Assembly (NCBI GenBank): GCA_035267185.1
Contig: DATFLY010000023.1
Coordinates: forward strand, 1-30,290
From: JAUIBE01 sp035267185
Lineage (GTDB): Bacteria; Pseudomonadota; Gammaproteobacteria; Xanthomonadales; SZUA-36
Direction of reading: 5' to 3'
Length of the DNA stretch: 30,290 nucleotides
Positions within the stretch are counted from its first letter, which is position 1. The number at the start of each line of letters is the position of its first letter. The translations under genes and the position numbers were made by a program. Under the pieces are notes generated by a model, which worked only from the letters and a program-made list of their open reading frames with translations, had not been told where the DNA came from and made no database searches. Below are positions 8,514-15,172 of the stretch, in pieces.

Positions 8514-9041
8514 ATGAGTTCCAAAAAAGCAACCTGGGTATTTGGTTACGGATCCCTGATCTGGCGCCAGGATTTCCCATTCCTTGAAGCCAGGCCTGCC
8601 CATATCGAAGGCTGGGAAAGGCGGTTCTGGCAGGGATCACATGATCATCGTGGTGTTCCGGAAGCGCCTGGCAGGGTGGTTACCCTGGTCGAATCGCCAG
8701 GGTCAGTTTGTCATGGGCGGTCCTTCCTGATTGAGCACCAGGTATTTGAGCACCTGGATCACCGGGAGAAGAACGGCTACGAGCGTTACGAGGAGCCCAT
8801 CCATTTTGCTGATGAGACCATTTCCGGTGTGGTCTACATTGCTCCCGTGGATAATCACGCCTTTCTGGGTGAAGCGCCGCTTGCAGAGATTGCCGAACAA
8901 ATCAGGCGATCAGAAGGTCCGAGTGGAGACAACGCTGAGTATTTGCTTCATCTTGCCCAGGCACTCAGGGAGATGCGGGCGGAGGACGCTCATGTTTTCG
9001 AACTTGAACGCCTGCTCAGGGCAAGTTGCAGGGCAAGTTAA
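8514..9041 (+). CDS. chaC: ChaC-like gamma-glutamylcyclotransferase
   Basis: The 175-residue cytoplasmic protein matches the ChaC family, whose members split glutathione into 5-oxoproline and Cys-Gly. The family pattern is clear: WVFGYGSLIW (residues 8-17) forms the substrate-binding loop. GSHDHRGVPEAPGRVVTL (41-58) is the conserved second block, and REKNGYERY (84-92) carries the glutamate expected to act as catalytic base (Glu85). Length is usual for bacterial ChaC. AGGA lies 8 bases before the ATG. The stop codon abuts the end of the convergent cysteine-synthase-like gene with no spare base. That neighbour, if a true sulfhydrylase, would also act in thiol metabolism, but no shared role is shown. 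Confidence 0.92.
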   Translation: MSSKKATWVFGYGSLIWRQDFPFLEARPAHIEGWERRFWQGSHDHRGVPEAPGRVVTLVESPGSVCHGRSFLIEHQVFEHLDHREKNGYERYEEPIHFADETISGVVYIAPVDNHAFLGEAPLAEIAEQIRRSEGPSGDNAEYLLHLAQALREMRAEDAHVFELERLLRASCRAS

Positions 9042-9995
9042 CTATTCAGCAATCCCGGCAAATACCTTGTGAGAAAAGTAGCGTTCCATCCGGTCGGGGA
9101 AAACCGTCACGATGGTGGCATCCGGTGATGATTCACGGCCAATCGCACGGGCGGCCGCCAGGTTCAGACCGGATGAGGGACCAACCGGGAATCCCAGACT
9201 CCATAACTCGCGTGTACACCGAAGGCATTCGTCTTCATCAACCACCAGTTCCCGCAGGTTTTTAGCAGCGTCAGTCTGCTTCCAGTCTGAGTAGAGTCTT
9301 GAACAACCATCGACGACACCTGGAACATCCTTTGAGAATGTCAGGGAACAACATTCGATGTTTGTAGCGAATCCACCCCCGGTATGGCATGGGATGGCCG
9401 CAACTGGCAGAGTGTCACAACCCGCTTTGGTAAACCCCCGGTGCAGACCGACCAGCGTGCCACCAGTGCCAATGCCGCTGACCACGGCATCAATTGCAAC
9501 ATCATCAAGTTGATTAAGTATTTCCGAGGCGGTGAGGAGCTCATGGGCTTCGGCGTTATCCGGGTTTTCAAATTGCCGGGTCAGGAAAGCGTCTTCGCTT
9601 TCAGCAAACTGACGGGCGGCATTAATCACCTTTCCCATCTCGCCTTCTATCCGTCGCACATCGCCACCGTAAGCGCGAATCATTGCCACCCGTTCAGATG
9701 TGGCGCTGGCAGGAATAAAAGCCACAAATTTCATGCCCATCTGCGCACAGCAAAGTGCCAGTGCGATTGAAGTTGAACCGGAAGAGGCCTCTACGATAAG
9801 GGAGCCATGGCTAACTTCGCCGCGTCTCCATGCCTTCTCGAGGATGTGTCTGGCGATCCGGTCTTTTGTTGACCCCGAAGGATTCAGGTACTCAAGTTTG
9901 CACCATATCGGAACAGCGTCATCGTCTCCCTGCACCTCGATTAACGGTACCGGCGGAATGCTGTTGATATATCGATAATGAGGTAATGACTGCAT
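9042..9995 (-). CDS. PLP-dependent cysteine synthase / cystathionine beta-synthase family enzyme
   Basis: The 317-residue cytoplasmic protein has the fold-type II PLP pattern. Lys44 in SGSTKDRIA is the expected Schiff-base lysine. EASSGSTSIALA (about 69-80) is the substrate loop, GIGTGGT (about 180) binds the cofactor phosphate, and GPSSGLNLAAA plus VFPDRMERY lie near the end. Family members catalyse beta-replacement on serine derivatives, such as O-acetylserine plus sulfide to cysteine. It is clearly shifted from housekeeping CysK/CysM and lacks the CBS regulatory domain, so the exact donor and acceptor are open. The ATG lies at 9995, with a 303-base divergent spacer upstream. Confidence 0.85.
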   Translation of the reverse strand: MQSLPHYRYINSIPPVPLIEVQGDDDAVPIWCKLEYLNPSGSTKDRIARHILEKAWRRGEVSHGSLIVEASSGSTSIALALCCAQMGMKFVAFIPASATSERVAMIRAYGGDVRRIEGEMGKVINAARQFAESEDAFLTRQFENPDNAEAHELLTASEILNQLDDVAIDAVVSGIGTGGTLVGLHRGFTKAGCDTLPVAAIPCHTGGGFATNIECCSLTFSKDVPGVVDGCSRLYSDWKQTDAAKNLRELVVDEDECLRCTRELWSLGFPVGPSSGLNLAAARAIGRESSPDATIVTVFPDRMERYFSHKVFAGIAE

Positions 9996-10298
9996 GTGAA
10001 CTAGGCTAACGCAGCATGCTGAATATTTGAACTGCGACCTTTGGAATAAGTGCGTTCAGCTGATTTAGGTCATTTTTTGTCCCAAAAGCCACGCCGTGCC
10101 CGACTTCATGAGGCCTGCACGTTCACTCCATCTGCTTTGCGTGGGACTTGCTCGTTATCAGCGATCTATGTGAACATCGTGTACTTACATTGCCCGGTCC
10201 GGATCGAACCGCTAAATTTTCAGATATCCCTCGGAAAGGGGGTACCACTGTCATCATTTTTCAAGTATGTTGTTCGACTGGTTTTCTGGTCCCTGACA
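9996..10298. other. Divergent intergenic spacer with one weak promoter candidate
   Basis: No gene is supported in this 303-base spacer between the leftward PLP enzyme and the rightward small barrel protein. A 10-bp palindrome, CAGCATGCTG, lies at 10012-10021. An SD-like purine run (around 10230-10241) is too far from the ATG at 10299 to serve it. The frame of the downstream protein is open back to 10050, but that stretch lacks signal-peptide character and is treated as non-coding. Confidence 0.5.
10190..10218 (+). promoter_or_regulatory. Weak sigma70-like promoter candidate
   Basis: TTGCCC (10190-10195) and TAAATT (10213-10218) are each four-of-six matches to the -35 and -10 consensus, with an ideal 17-base spacer. 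Transcription would start near 10225, giving a leader of about 75 bases before the ATG at 10299. Confidence 0.3.
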
Positions 10299-10802
10299 AT
10301 GCCTGCCTCCCCAAAACGCTCCCTTGTTGCTTGTTTTAGCCTGCTTTTGAGCAGTTCGCCATTGCTGGCGGAAGACGACATGGTGGAATCTTCAGACTGG
10401 TCAATCAGCAGCTGGACGTTTATGACCTCTCTTTACACAAGGCATTTTGATGACGACCCTGATCATGTTAACGACCAGAACCTGATTTCGGCAGAAGCAC
10501 AATTCAACAACGGCTGGACCGCCGGGCTTGCACTGTTCGACAACTCATTCGGTCAGAACAGCCAGTTCCTGTACATGGGCAGGAACTGGCAAATCCGGGA
10601 TTCTGACTTGTGGTACGTTGCACTCAGGGGCGGTTTGCTCCATGGATACAAGGAGCCATACGAGGACAAGATTCCATTGAATGGCCTTGGTGTCGCTCCC
10701 GCAATATTGCCCGCCCTGGGCTTTAAGTACCGGTTTTTTGTCACCGAAGTCCAGTTCGCGGGAACTGCTGCGGTGGTCTGGACAGCAGGATTCCAGTTCT
10801 GA
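10299..10802 (+). CDS. Small outer-membrane beta-barrel protein (family often labelled sn-glycerol-3-phosphate transporter)
   Basis: The 167-residue protein starts with a short signal peptide (residues 1-25, ending LLAE). The mature part reads as an eight-strand-type small barrel: TSLYTRHFDDDPDHVNDQNL, AGLALFDNSFGQ, LYMGRNW, LRGGLLHGYKEPYEDKIP, GVAPAILP and a C-terminal WTAGFQF. This pattern matches from memory a conserved proteobacterial family whose database name, sn-glycerol-3-phosphate transporter, is unlikely to reflect its function. Its size and the His-Gly-Tyr turn recall lipid-A-modifying small barrels such as PagP, but no catalytic set can be assigned. The ATG has no good ribosome site; an unusual start further upstream remains possible. 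Confidence 0.7.
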   Translation: MPASPKRSLVACFSLLLSSSPLLAEDDMVESSDWSISSWTFMTSLYTRHFDDDPDHVNDQNLISAEAQFNNGWTAGLALFDNSFGQNSQFLYMGRNWQIRDSDLWYVALRGGLLHGYKEPYEDKIPLNGLGVAPAILPALGFKYRFFVTEVQFAGTAAVVWTAGFQF

Positions 10803-10910
10803 TTTCCCGGAATCTCTGATCCGAACGAATCACCCCCGGTTTTTGTCCCGAATTAAACCTCATAAATTTAATTAACAGTGCAAAGTAATTCCCTGAGGCT
10901 ATACTGAAAT

Positions 10911-10933
10911 TGTCGTTTGCAGAATTTGCGACA
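10911..10933. repeat. Short inverted repeat near the candidate start of transcription for the 10970 gene
   Basis: TGTCG (10911-10915) and CGACA (10929-10933) form a 5-bp inverted repeat with a 13-base spacer. It sits just after the TATACT (10900-10905) candidate -10. It may be an operator or leader hairpin; the short arms make chance possible. Confidence 0.25.
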
Positions 10934-10969
10934 TTCTAAAAATCAGAAATACCATTCAGGGAGATTCCA

Positions 10970-11740
10970 ATGACACGTTTTATATTCACTTTGGTGTTCG
11001 TTTGTCTGTTATCGGTGCCGTTTGCGGCAACCGCACAGGAAGAAGACGAAGGTCCGGCATCATATCTTTATGCCACATACCATTACTGCACAACCAATGG
11101 TCAGGGTTCGGCAGATGAAATTTATGAGCAAAACAACAAACCCATTTACGAACAAATGCTGGCAGATGGCAAGATCACCGCATATGGCTGGCTGGCTCAC
11201 CATACCGGCGGAAAGTGGCGCCGGGTAGGGTACTACGCCGCGCCGACCCTTGGCGCTTTGCTGGATGCGGGGGATGCCTTTGGAACCGCAGCTGAAGCCA
11301 ATGATCCGGATGGCAAGATAAACGAGGCTTTCGGGACAGCCTGCCCGAGCCACGATGATTACATCTGGGCCAGCAGTAACGTGGGTACCGGCGCGCAGGA
11401 ACGCGGTCCTGCCGGTTTCTCTGTCTATTTTGTCTGCGATGAAACCCGTGAAGCACGAGCTGACGAAATTATGGCCGAGCACTTTGCTCCGCAATATGAC
11501 AAGGCAGTTGAAGATGGAAAGCTGACATCATGGGGCTGGTCAGAGCACTGGGTAGGTGGTAAGTATCGCCGTTTGCTCACCACCACGGCTGCTGATCACA
11601 AAACAGGCATGATGTCTCGTAATGAACTGATCAGCTCTCTATATGAATCGGAAGAGATGGAAGCCATTGGTGAAGAATTTACAGATATCTGTGGTTCACA
11701 TTCAGACTACATGTGGGACATCGTTCACGAAAAGCCCTAG
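10970..11740 (+). CDS. Exported protein made of two tandem homologous domains, function unknown
   Basis: The 256-residue protein has a signal peptide (residues 1-22, ATA-Q). The rest is an internal duplication: residues about 33-134 and 149-250 align with a constant offset of 116. Matching blocks are DGKITAYGWLAHHTGGKWRR with DGKLTSWGWSEHWVGGKYRR, and CPSHDDYIW with CGSHSDYMW. Each copy has one Cys at its start and one at its end (Cys40/Cys125 and Cys156/Cys241), both pairs exactly 85 residues apart, which suggests one disulfide per domain in the periplasm. GGGAG lies 6 bases before the ATG, and a strong terminator follows the stop. A TATACT at 10900-10905 could be the -10. No family is recognised. 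Confidence 0.8.
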   Translation: MTRFIFTLVFVCLLSVPFAATAQEEDEGPASYLYATYHYCTTNGQGSADEIYEQNNKPIYEQMLADGKITAYGWLAHHTGGKWRRVGYYAAPTLGALLDAGDAFGTAAEANDPDGKINEAFGTACPSHDDYIWASSNVGTGAQERGPAGFSVYFVCDETREARADEIMAEHFAPQYDKAVEDGKLTSWGWSEHWVGGKYRRLLTTTAADHKTGMMSRNELISSLYESEEMEAIGEEFTDICGSHSDYMWDIVHEKP

Positions 11741-11764
11741 TTTCAAATTTTCCAAAACTTGTTC

Positions 11765-11794
11765 AAAGGCCTCGCAATTGCGGGGCCTTTTTTT
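11765..11794 (+). terminator. Rho-independent terminator after the two-repeat protein gene
   Basis: AAAGGCCTCGC (11765-11775) pairs with GCGGGGCCTTT (11780-11790) through 11 positions, including one G-U pair, around the loop AATT. The T run extends to 11794 (seven T). It begins 24 bases after the stop and isolates this gene from the frd operon downstream. Confidence 0.93.
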
Positions 11795-11814
11795 GGCTGG
11801 CGAGTCGTCCTACA

Positions 11815-11828
11815 CTGACCTGTGTCAA
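11815..11828 (+). promoter_or_regulatory. FNR/ANR-type box upstream of frdA
   Basis: CTGAC (11815-11819), four bases CTGT, then GTCAA (11824-11828) give a TGAC-N4-GTCA dyad. The consensus for FNR and ANR is TTGAT-N4-ATCAA, with TTGAC/GTCAA half-sites common in ANR targets; only the outermost base of the left arm departs from that variant. The centre (11821.5) lies 41.5 bases before the start of transcription predicted from the TACATT -10, the standard class II activation distance. It would switch the frd-rquA unit on when oxygen is low. Confidence 0.6.
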
Positions 11829-11850
11829 TCTCTGTGTAACTCTTGCGGGT

Positions 11851-11856
11851 TACATT
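11851..11856 (+). promoter_or_regulatory. Candidate -10 element of the frdABCD-rquA promoter
   Basis: TACATT matches the sigma70 -10 at four of six positions. No good -35 stands upstream, as expected where an activator bound at -41.5 replaces it. Transcription would begin near 11863, leaving a 19-base leader that holds the AGGA ribosome site of frdA. Confidence 0.45.
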
Positions 11857-11881
11857 GGCGAAAGTTGATACAGGAATTCGA

Positions 11882-13636
11882 ATGGAGACTGTCCAGACAG
11901 ATGTCGTCATTGTAGGTGCCGGAGGCGCTGGTCTGCGCGCAGCTATTGCGATCGCAGAATCCAATTCGAAAATCTCGGTTGCTCTGGTATCCAAGGTGTA
12001 TCCGATGCGTAGTCACACCTGTGCTGCCGAGGGCGGTGCTGCAGGTGTCAAGCGCAGCGATGATTCACTGGAAATGCATTTCAACGACACCGTCAGCGGT
12101 GGCGACTGGCTGTGTGACCAGGATGTGGTTGAGTATTTTGTCCAGCAAGCGCCATTGGAACTGGTTCAGCTTGAACACTGGGGATGTCCCTGGAGTCGCG
12201 ATGATGACGGCTCTGTCTCGGTCCGGCCTTTTGGTGGAATGAAGAAAAAGCGTACATGGTACGCAGCTGACAAGAGCGGGTTCCATATACTGCATACGTT
12301 GTTCCAGACTTCCCTTCAGTTTAAAAACATTCAGCGTTTTGATGAATTCTTCTGTATTGACCTGTTGCACAGCGATGGTCGCTGCAATGGCGTGGTCGCC
12401 ATGGAAATGCGCAGCGGGAAATTCTGCCGCTTCGATGCAAAATCAGTGATTCTGGCCACCGGGGGTGCAGGCCGGATCTTTCCATTCACCACCAATGGAG
12501 CAATCAAGACAGGCGACGGTATGGCAATGGCCTACCGCGCTGGTGTTCCACTCAAGGACATGGAATTTGTCCAATATCATCCGACCGGTTTGCCCGGAAC
12601 AGGCATTCTCCTGACTGAGGGCTGTCGCGGTGAGGGTGGCGTGCTGGTCAACAAGGATGGTTACCGGTACCTGCAGGACTACGGTATGGGCCCTGAAACA
12701 CCGATCGGCGAGCCGGTTCTCAAAACCATGGAGTTGGGTCCGCGCGACAGGCTCAGCCAGGCTTTCTGGCATGAATGGCGAGCAGGGCGAACCGTGGAAA
12801 CAAACTGGGGTGATTGTGTCCTGCTGGACATGCGTCACCTGGGCGAGCAGCGAATCAACGAGCGGCTTCCATTGGTGCGGGAACTTGCAAGTTCCTACGT
12901 GGGTTATGACCCGGTCACGGACCCGGTTCCGGTTCGGCCAGTTGTGCATTACATGATGGGAGGAATAGATACCAATATTGATGGCGAGACGGCACTTTCG
13001 GGCCTGTTTGCCATCGGAGAGACCGCTTGTGGCAGTCTAAACGGCGCCAATCGCCTGGGTTCTAATTCTCTGACCGAGTTGTTGGTTTTTGGTAAACGTG
13101 CAGCCTTGAAAGCTGTTGACAGACTGCATGAGGGAGAGGCCTCGGCGGCAGGTAATGCCGAGCAGGCAGAGCAGGCGGTTGCCGGTGTGCGCGAATTGCT
13201 CCAGCGCAGCGATGGTGATGAAAGCCTTGGCGCGGTGAGACGAGAAATGATGAATTCGCTGGAGGATGGTGCCGGAATTTACCGCGACGCGGATGGCCTG
13301 GATCAGACCTGCAACACTATTCTGGAGCTACAACAGCGTTACCAGGGCATTGAAGTCCATGACAAGAGCAATGTCTTTAATACCGACCTTCAGCAGGCAC
13401 TGGAACTCAAAAACATGCTTGATGTGGCTGAAACGGTTGCTGCAAGCGCGCGTCTTCGCACTGAATCGCGAGGGGCGCACCAGCGCCTCGATTTTACCGA
13501 GCGAGACGACCAGGACTTTTTGAAACACAGTCTTGCCTATCAGCAGGCAGGAAAGTTGCCAGGCATCGAATGGAGTGATGTGACCATTACCCGCTCACCT
13601 CCGGGCGTGCGGGACTATTCCGGAGGGGAGCGCTGA
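11882..13636 (+). CDS. frdA: Fumarate reductase flavoprotein subunit FrdA
   Basis: Catalytic subunit that reduces fumarate to succinate in the cytoplasm. The 584 residues follow E. coli FrdA closely. The FAD-binding VGAGGAGLRA is at 11-20 and the His for covalent FAD attachment is His45 (PMRSHT). The active-site set is His233, Glu246 and Arg249 (TEGCRGEGG), Arg288 (GPRDR), the His of HYMMGG and the Arg of GANRLGSNS. The ATG at 11882 is chosen because AGGA stands 6 bases upstream and gives the normal family N-terminus; a TTG at 11843 would lie before the predicted start of transcription. The stop overlaps the frdB start by one base (TGATG). It is the first gene of a five-gene unit preceded by an FNR-like box. 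Confidence 0.96.
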   Translation: METVQTDVVIVGAGGAGLRAAIAIAESNSKISVALVSKVYPMRSHTCAAEGGAAGVKRSDDSLEMHFNDTVSGGDWLCDQDVVEYFVQQAPLELVQLEHWGCPWSRDDDGSVSVRPFGGMKKKRTWYAADKSGFHILHTLFQTSLQFKNIQRFDEFFCIDLLHSDGRCNGVVAMEMRSGKFCRFDAKSVILATGGAGRIFPFTTNGAIKTGDGMAMAYRAGVPLKDMEFVQYHPTGLPGTGILLTEGCRGEGGVLVNKDGYRYLQDYGMGPETPIGEPVLKTMELGPRDRLSQAFWHEWRAGRTVETNWGDCVLLDMRHLGEQRINERLPLVRELASSYVGYDPVTDPVPVRPVVHYMMGGIDTNIDGETALSGLFAIGETACGSLNGANRLGSNSLTELLVFGKRAALKAVDRLHEGEASAAGNAEQAEQAVAGVRELLQRSDGDESLGAVRREMMNSLEDGAGIYRDADGLDQTCNTILELQQRYQGIEVHDKSNVFNTDLQQALELKNMLDVAETVAASARLRTESRGAHQRLDFTERDDQDFLKHSLAYQQAGKLPGIEWSDVTITRSPPGVRDYSGGER

Positions 13637-14394
13637 TGAGCCAGGCTGAACTCAGAACGCGCACACTCGAGATCGAAGTGATGCGATACGATCCGGAGCA
13701 GGATAAGGAACCGCACTTCAGGACTTACTCCGTTCCGTGCCAGGAAGACTGGGCCATTCTGGATGCGCTGAATTACATCAAGGAAAACCTGGATTCCACG
13801 CTCAGTTACCGCTGGTCCTGCCACATGATGGTATGCGGAAGCTGCGGCATGATGATCAATGGTGAACCCAGCCTGACCTGTAAGGTGTTTGTTCGTGACC
13901 TGCCTGATAATGTTCGGGTTGAGCCACTTGCCAATTTCCCCATCGAGCGCGACCTGGTGGTTGTGCTCGATGACGTGATGGGCAAGCTGCAAAACGCGCA
14001 GACCTACATCATTCGTCAGGATCCGCCTCCCGCTGATGACGTGGAGTACAAGCAGTCACCGGCCGAATTGATGAAGTTCAAGCAGTACACCATGTGTATT
14101 AATTGCATGGTCTGCTACGCGGCCTGCCCACAGTACAACCTGGACCCGGAGTTTACCGGTCCGGCCGTAATGGCGCTGGCGCATCGATACAACCTTGATT
14201 CCCGAGACCAGGGTCGCAGCGAACGTCTCGACATCCTGGGTGATCATGACGGTGTTTGGAATTGTTCCTTTGTGGGCGCCTGCTCGGAAGTTTGTCCCAA
14301 GCATGTCGATCCTGCCGCTGCCATCCAGCAGATGAAAATCGAGGCTTCCGGACAATGGGTGCTCCAGAAACTGCTTCCGGGGCGCAAATCATGA
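13636..14394 (+). CDS. frdB: Fumarate reductase iron-sulfur subunit FrdB
   Basis: Electron-transfer subunit joining the FrdA flavin to the membrane quinol site. The 252 residues carry all three clusters in order. The [2Fe-2S] ligands are Cys62, Cys67, Cys70 and Cys82. CINCMVCYAAC (Cys154, 157, 160, 164) and CSFVGACSEVCPKHVDPAAA (Cys210, 216, 220) supply the [4Fe-4S] and [3Fe-4S] clusters. Length and motif spacing match E. coli FrdB. GGAGGGGAG stands just before the ATG, and the frdC start overlaps the stop (ATGA). Confidence 0.96.
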   Translation: MSQAELRTRTLEIEVMRYDPEQDKEPHFRTYSVPCQEDWAILDALNYIKENLDSTLSYRWSCHMMVCGSCGMMINGEPSLTCKVFVRDLPDNVRVEPLANFPIERDLVVVLDDVMGKLQNAQTYIIRQDPPPADDVEYKQSPAELMKFKQYTMCINCMVCYAACPQYNLDPEFTGPAVMALAHRYNLDSRDQGRSERLDILGDHDGVWNCSFVGACSEVCPKHVDPAAAIQQMKIEASGQWVLQKLLPGRKS

Positions 14395-14789
14395 GCCGCC
14401 GACCCTATATCCGGCCCGTATCCAAAACCACCTGGTACCTGAAGCAATCACGATATCGCGGCTACATGCTGCGTGAGCTGACCTGCTTGCTGGTTGCGTT
14501 TTATTGTGTGCTGACAATGATTGCCCTTGCTGCCGCCATGGATGCTGACCCACAGCGCTGGAGCGAATTTATCCTGGGGCAGCAAAAACCGGCCTGGTTG
14601 GTCTTTCACGTTTTCGCGCTGGTGTTTTTTACTGTTTACCAGACCATCGCCTGGTTTCGCCTGGCACCCAAAGCCATGCCATTGCAGTTGGGTGACAAGG
14701 TGGTTGCGCCGGGCACAATAGTGGCTGCTCACTATGTTGCCTGGGGCGTTGTTTCCCTGGTCACACTATGGATTGCAGGGGTGTTCTGA
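14391..14789 (+). CDS. frdC: Fumarate reductase membrane anchor subunit FrdC
   Basis: The 132-residue membrane subunit has three helices and forms the quinol site together with FrdB and FrdD. The start RRPYIRPVSKTTWYLKQSR and YMLRE match the E. coli FrdC N-terminus, including the quinone-pocket Glu29. The motif WFRLAPKA (88-95) matches E. coli WFELAPKA. Two residues earlier than TIAW, Gln84 stands where E. coli has His82, a residue linked to quinone handling; the nearby Trp is kept (Trp88). No paired heme-ligand histidines are seen, in line with heme-free FrdCD. The ATG at 14391 overlaps the frdB stop; a longer in-frame reading back to 14256 lies inside frdB and is rejected. Confidence 0.93.
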   Translation: MSRRPYIRPVSKTTWYLKQSRYRGYMLRELTCLLVAFYCVLTMIALAAAMDADPQRWSEFILGQQKPAWLVFHVFALVFFTVYQTIAWFRLAPKAMPLQLGDKVVAPGTIVAAHYVAWGVVSLVTLWIAGVF

Positions 14790-14791
14790 AT

Positions 14792-15136
14792 ATGGCTATC
14801 GCAAAAAAAGCTTTTGTCTGGGCGTTGTTCGCAGCAGGTGGCACAGTGACCGCTTTTGTGTTTCCGGTCCTGATCCTTTTGTTTGTCCTGGTTTCGGCCG
14901 GAATGGTGCCTGAAAACATGACTCGTGAAGGCGTCTTGATGTTTGCTGGTTACTGGTTCGGGAAACTCGTCCTGTTCGCAGTCCTTGTCTTATCGCTCTG
15001 GCATGCCGCTCATCGAATGCGGGTTGTATGCCATGATTTTGGAATTCGCGCAGATGCCGGGGTGGCACGTATTCTTTACTTGCTGGCGACAATAGCTACC
15101 GTCATCACGGCGTACCTGTTGATACGCGCAAGCTGA
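14792..15136 (+). CDS. frdD: Fumarate reductase membrane anchor subunit FrdD
   Basis: The 114-residue protein has three hydrophobic helices. Family matches are FVWALFAAGGTVTAFVFPV near the start (E. coli has VFWGLFGAGG), LWHAAHRMRVVCHDFGI (about 70-86; E. coli LWCGLHRMHHAMHDL) and a final helix. With FrdC it anchors FrdAB and shapes the quinol site. The ATG at 14792 lies two bases after the frdC stop, so translation is coupled. The spacer to rquA is 36 bases and holds no terminator. Confidence 0.92.
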   Translation: MAIAKKAFVWALFAAGGTVTAFVFPVLILLFVLVSAGMVPENMTREGVLMFAGYWFGKLVLFAVLVLSLWHAAHRMRVVCHDFGIRADAGVARILYLLATIATVITAYLLIRAS

Positions 15137-15172
15137 TCAATCCATTCATTCAAGTCAATCAAAGGTTTCCCG

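Noticed and set aside
10012..10021. Ten-base palindrome CAGCATGCTG.
   Set aside because: Too short to assign as an operator; palindromes of this size are expected by chance in 30 kb.
10197..10212. On the minus strand GGTTCGATCC resembles the T-arm of a tRNA.
   Set aside because: The flanking bases do not form the five-pair stem and no acceptor, D or anticodon arms can be found around it.
11843..11881. TTG start giving FrdA 13 extra residues.
   Set aside because: It lies upstream of the predicted start of transcription, has no ribosome site, and the ATG at 11882 gives the normal FrdA N-terminus with AGGA at 6 bases.
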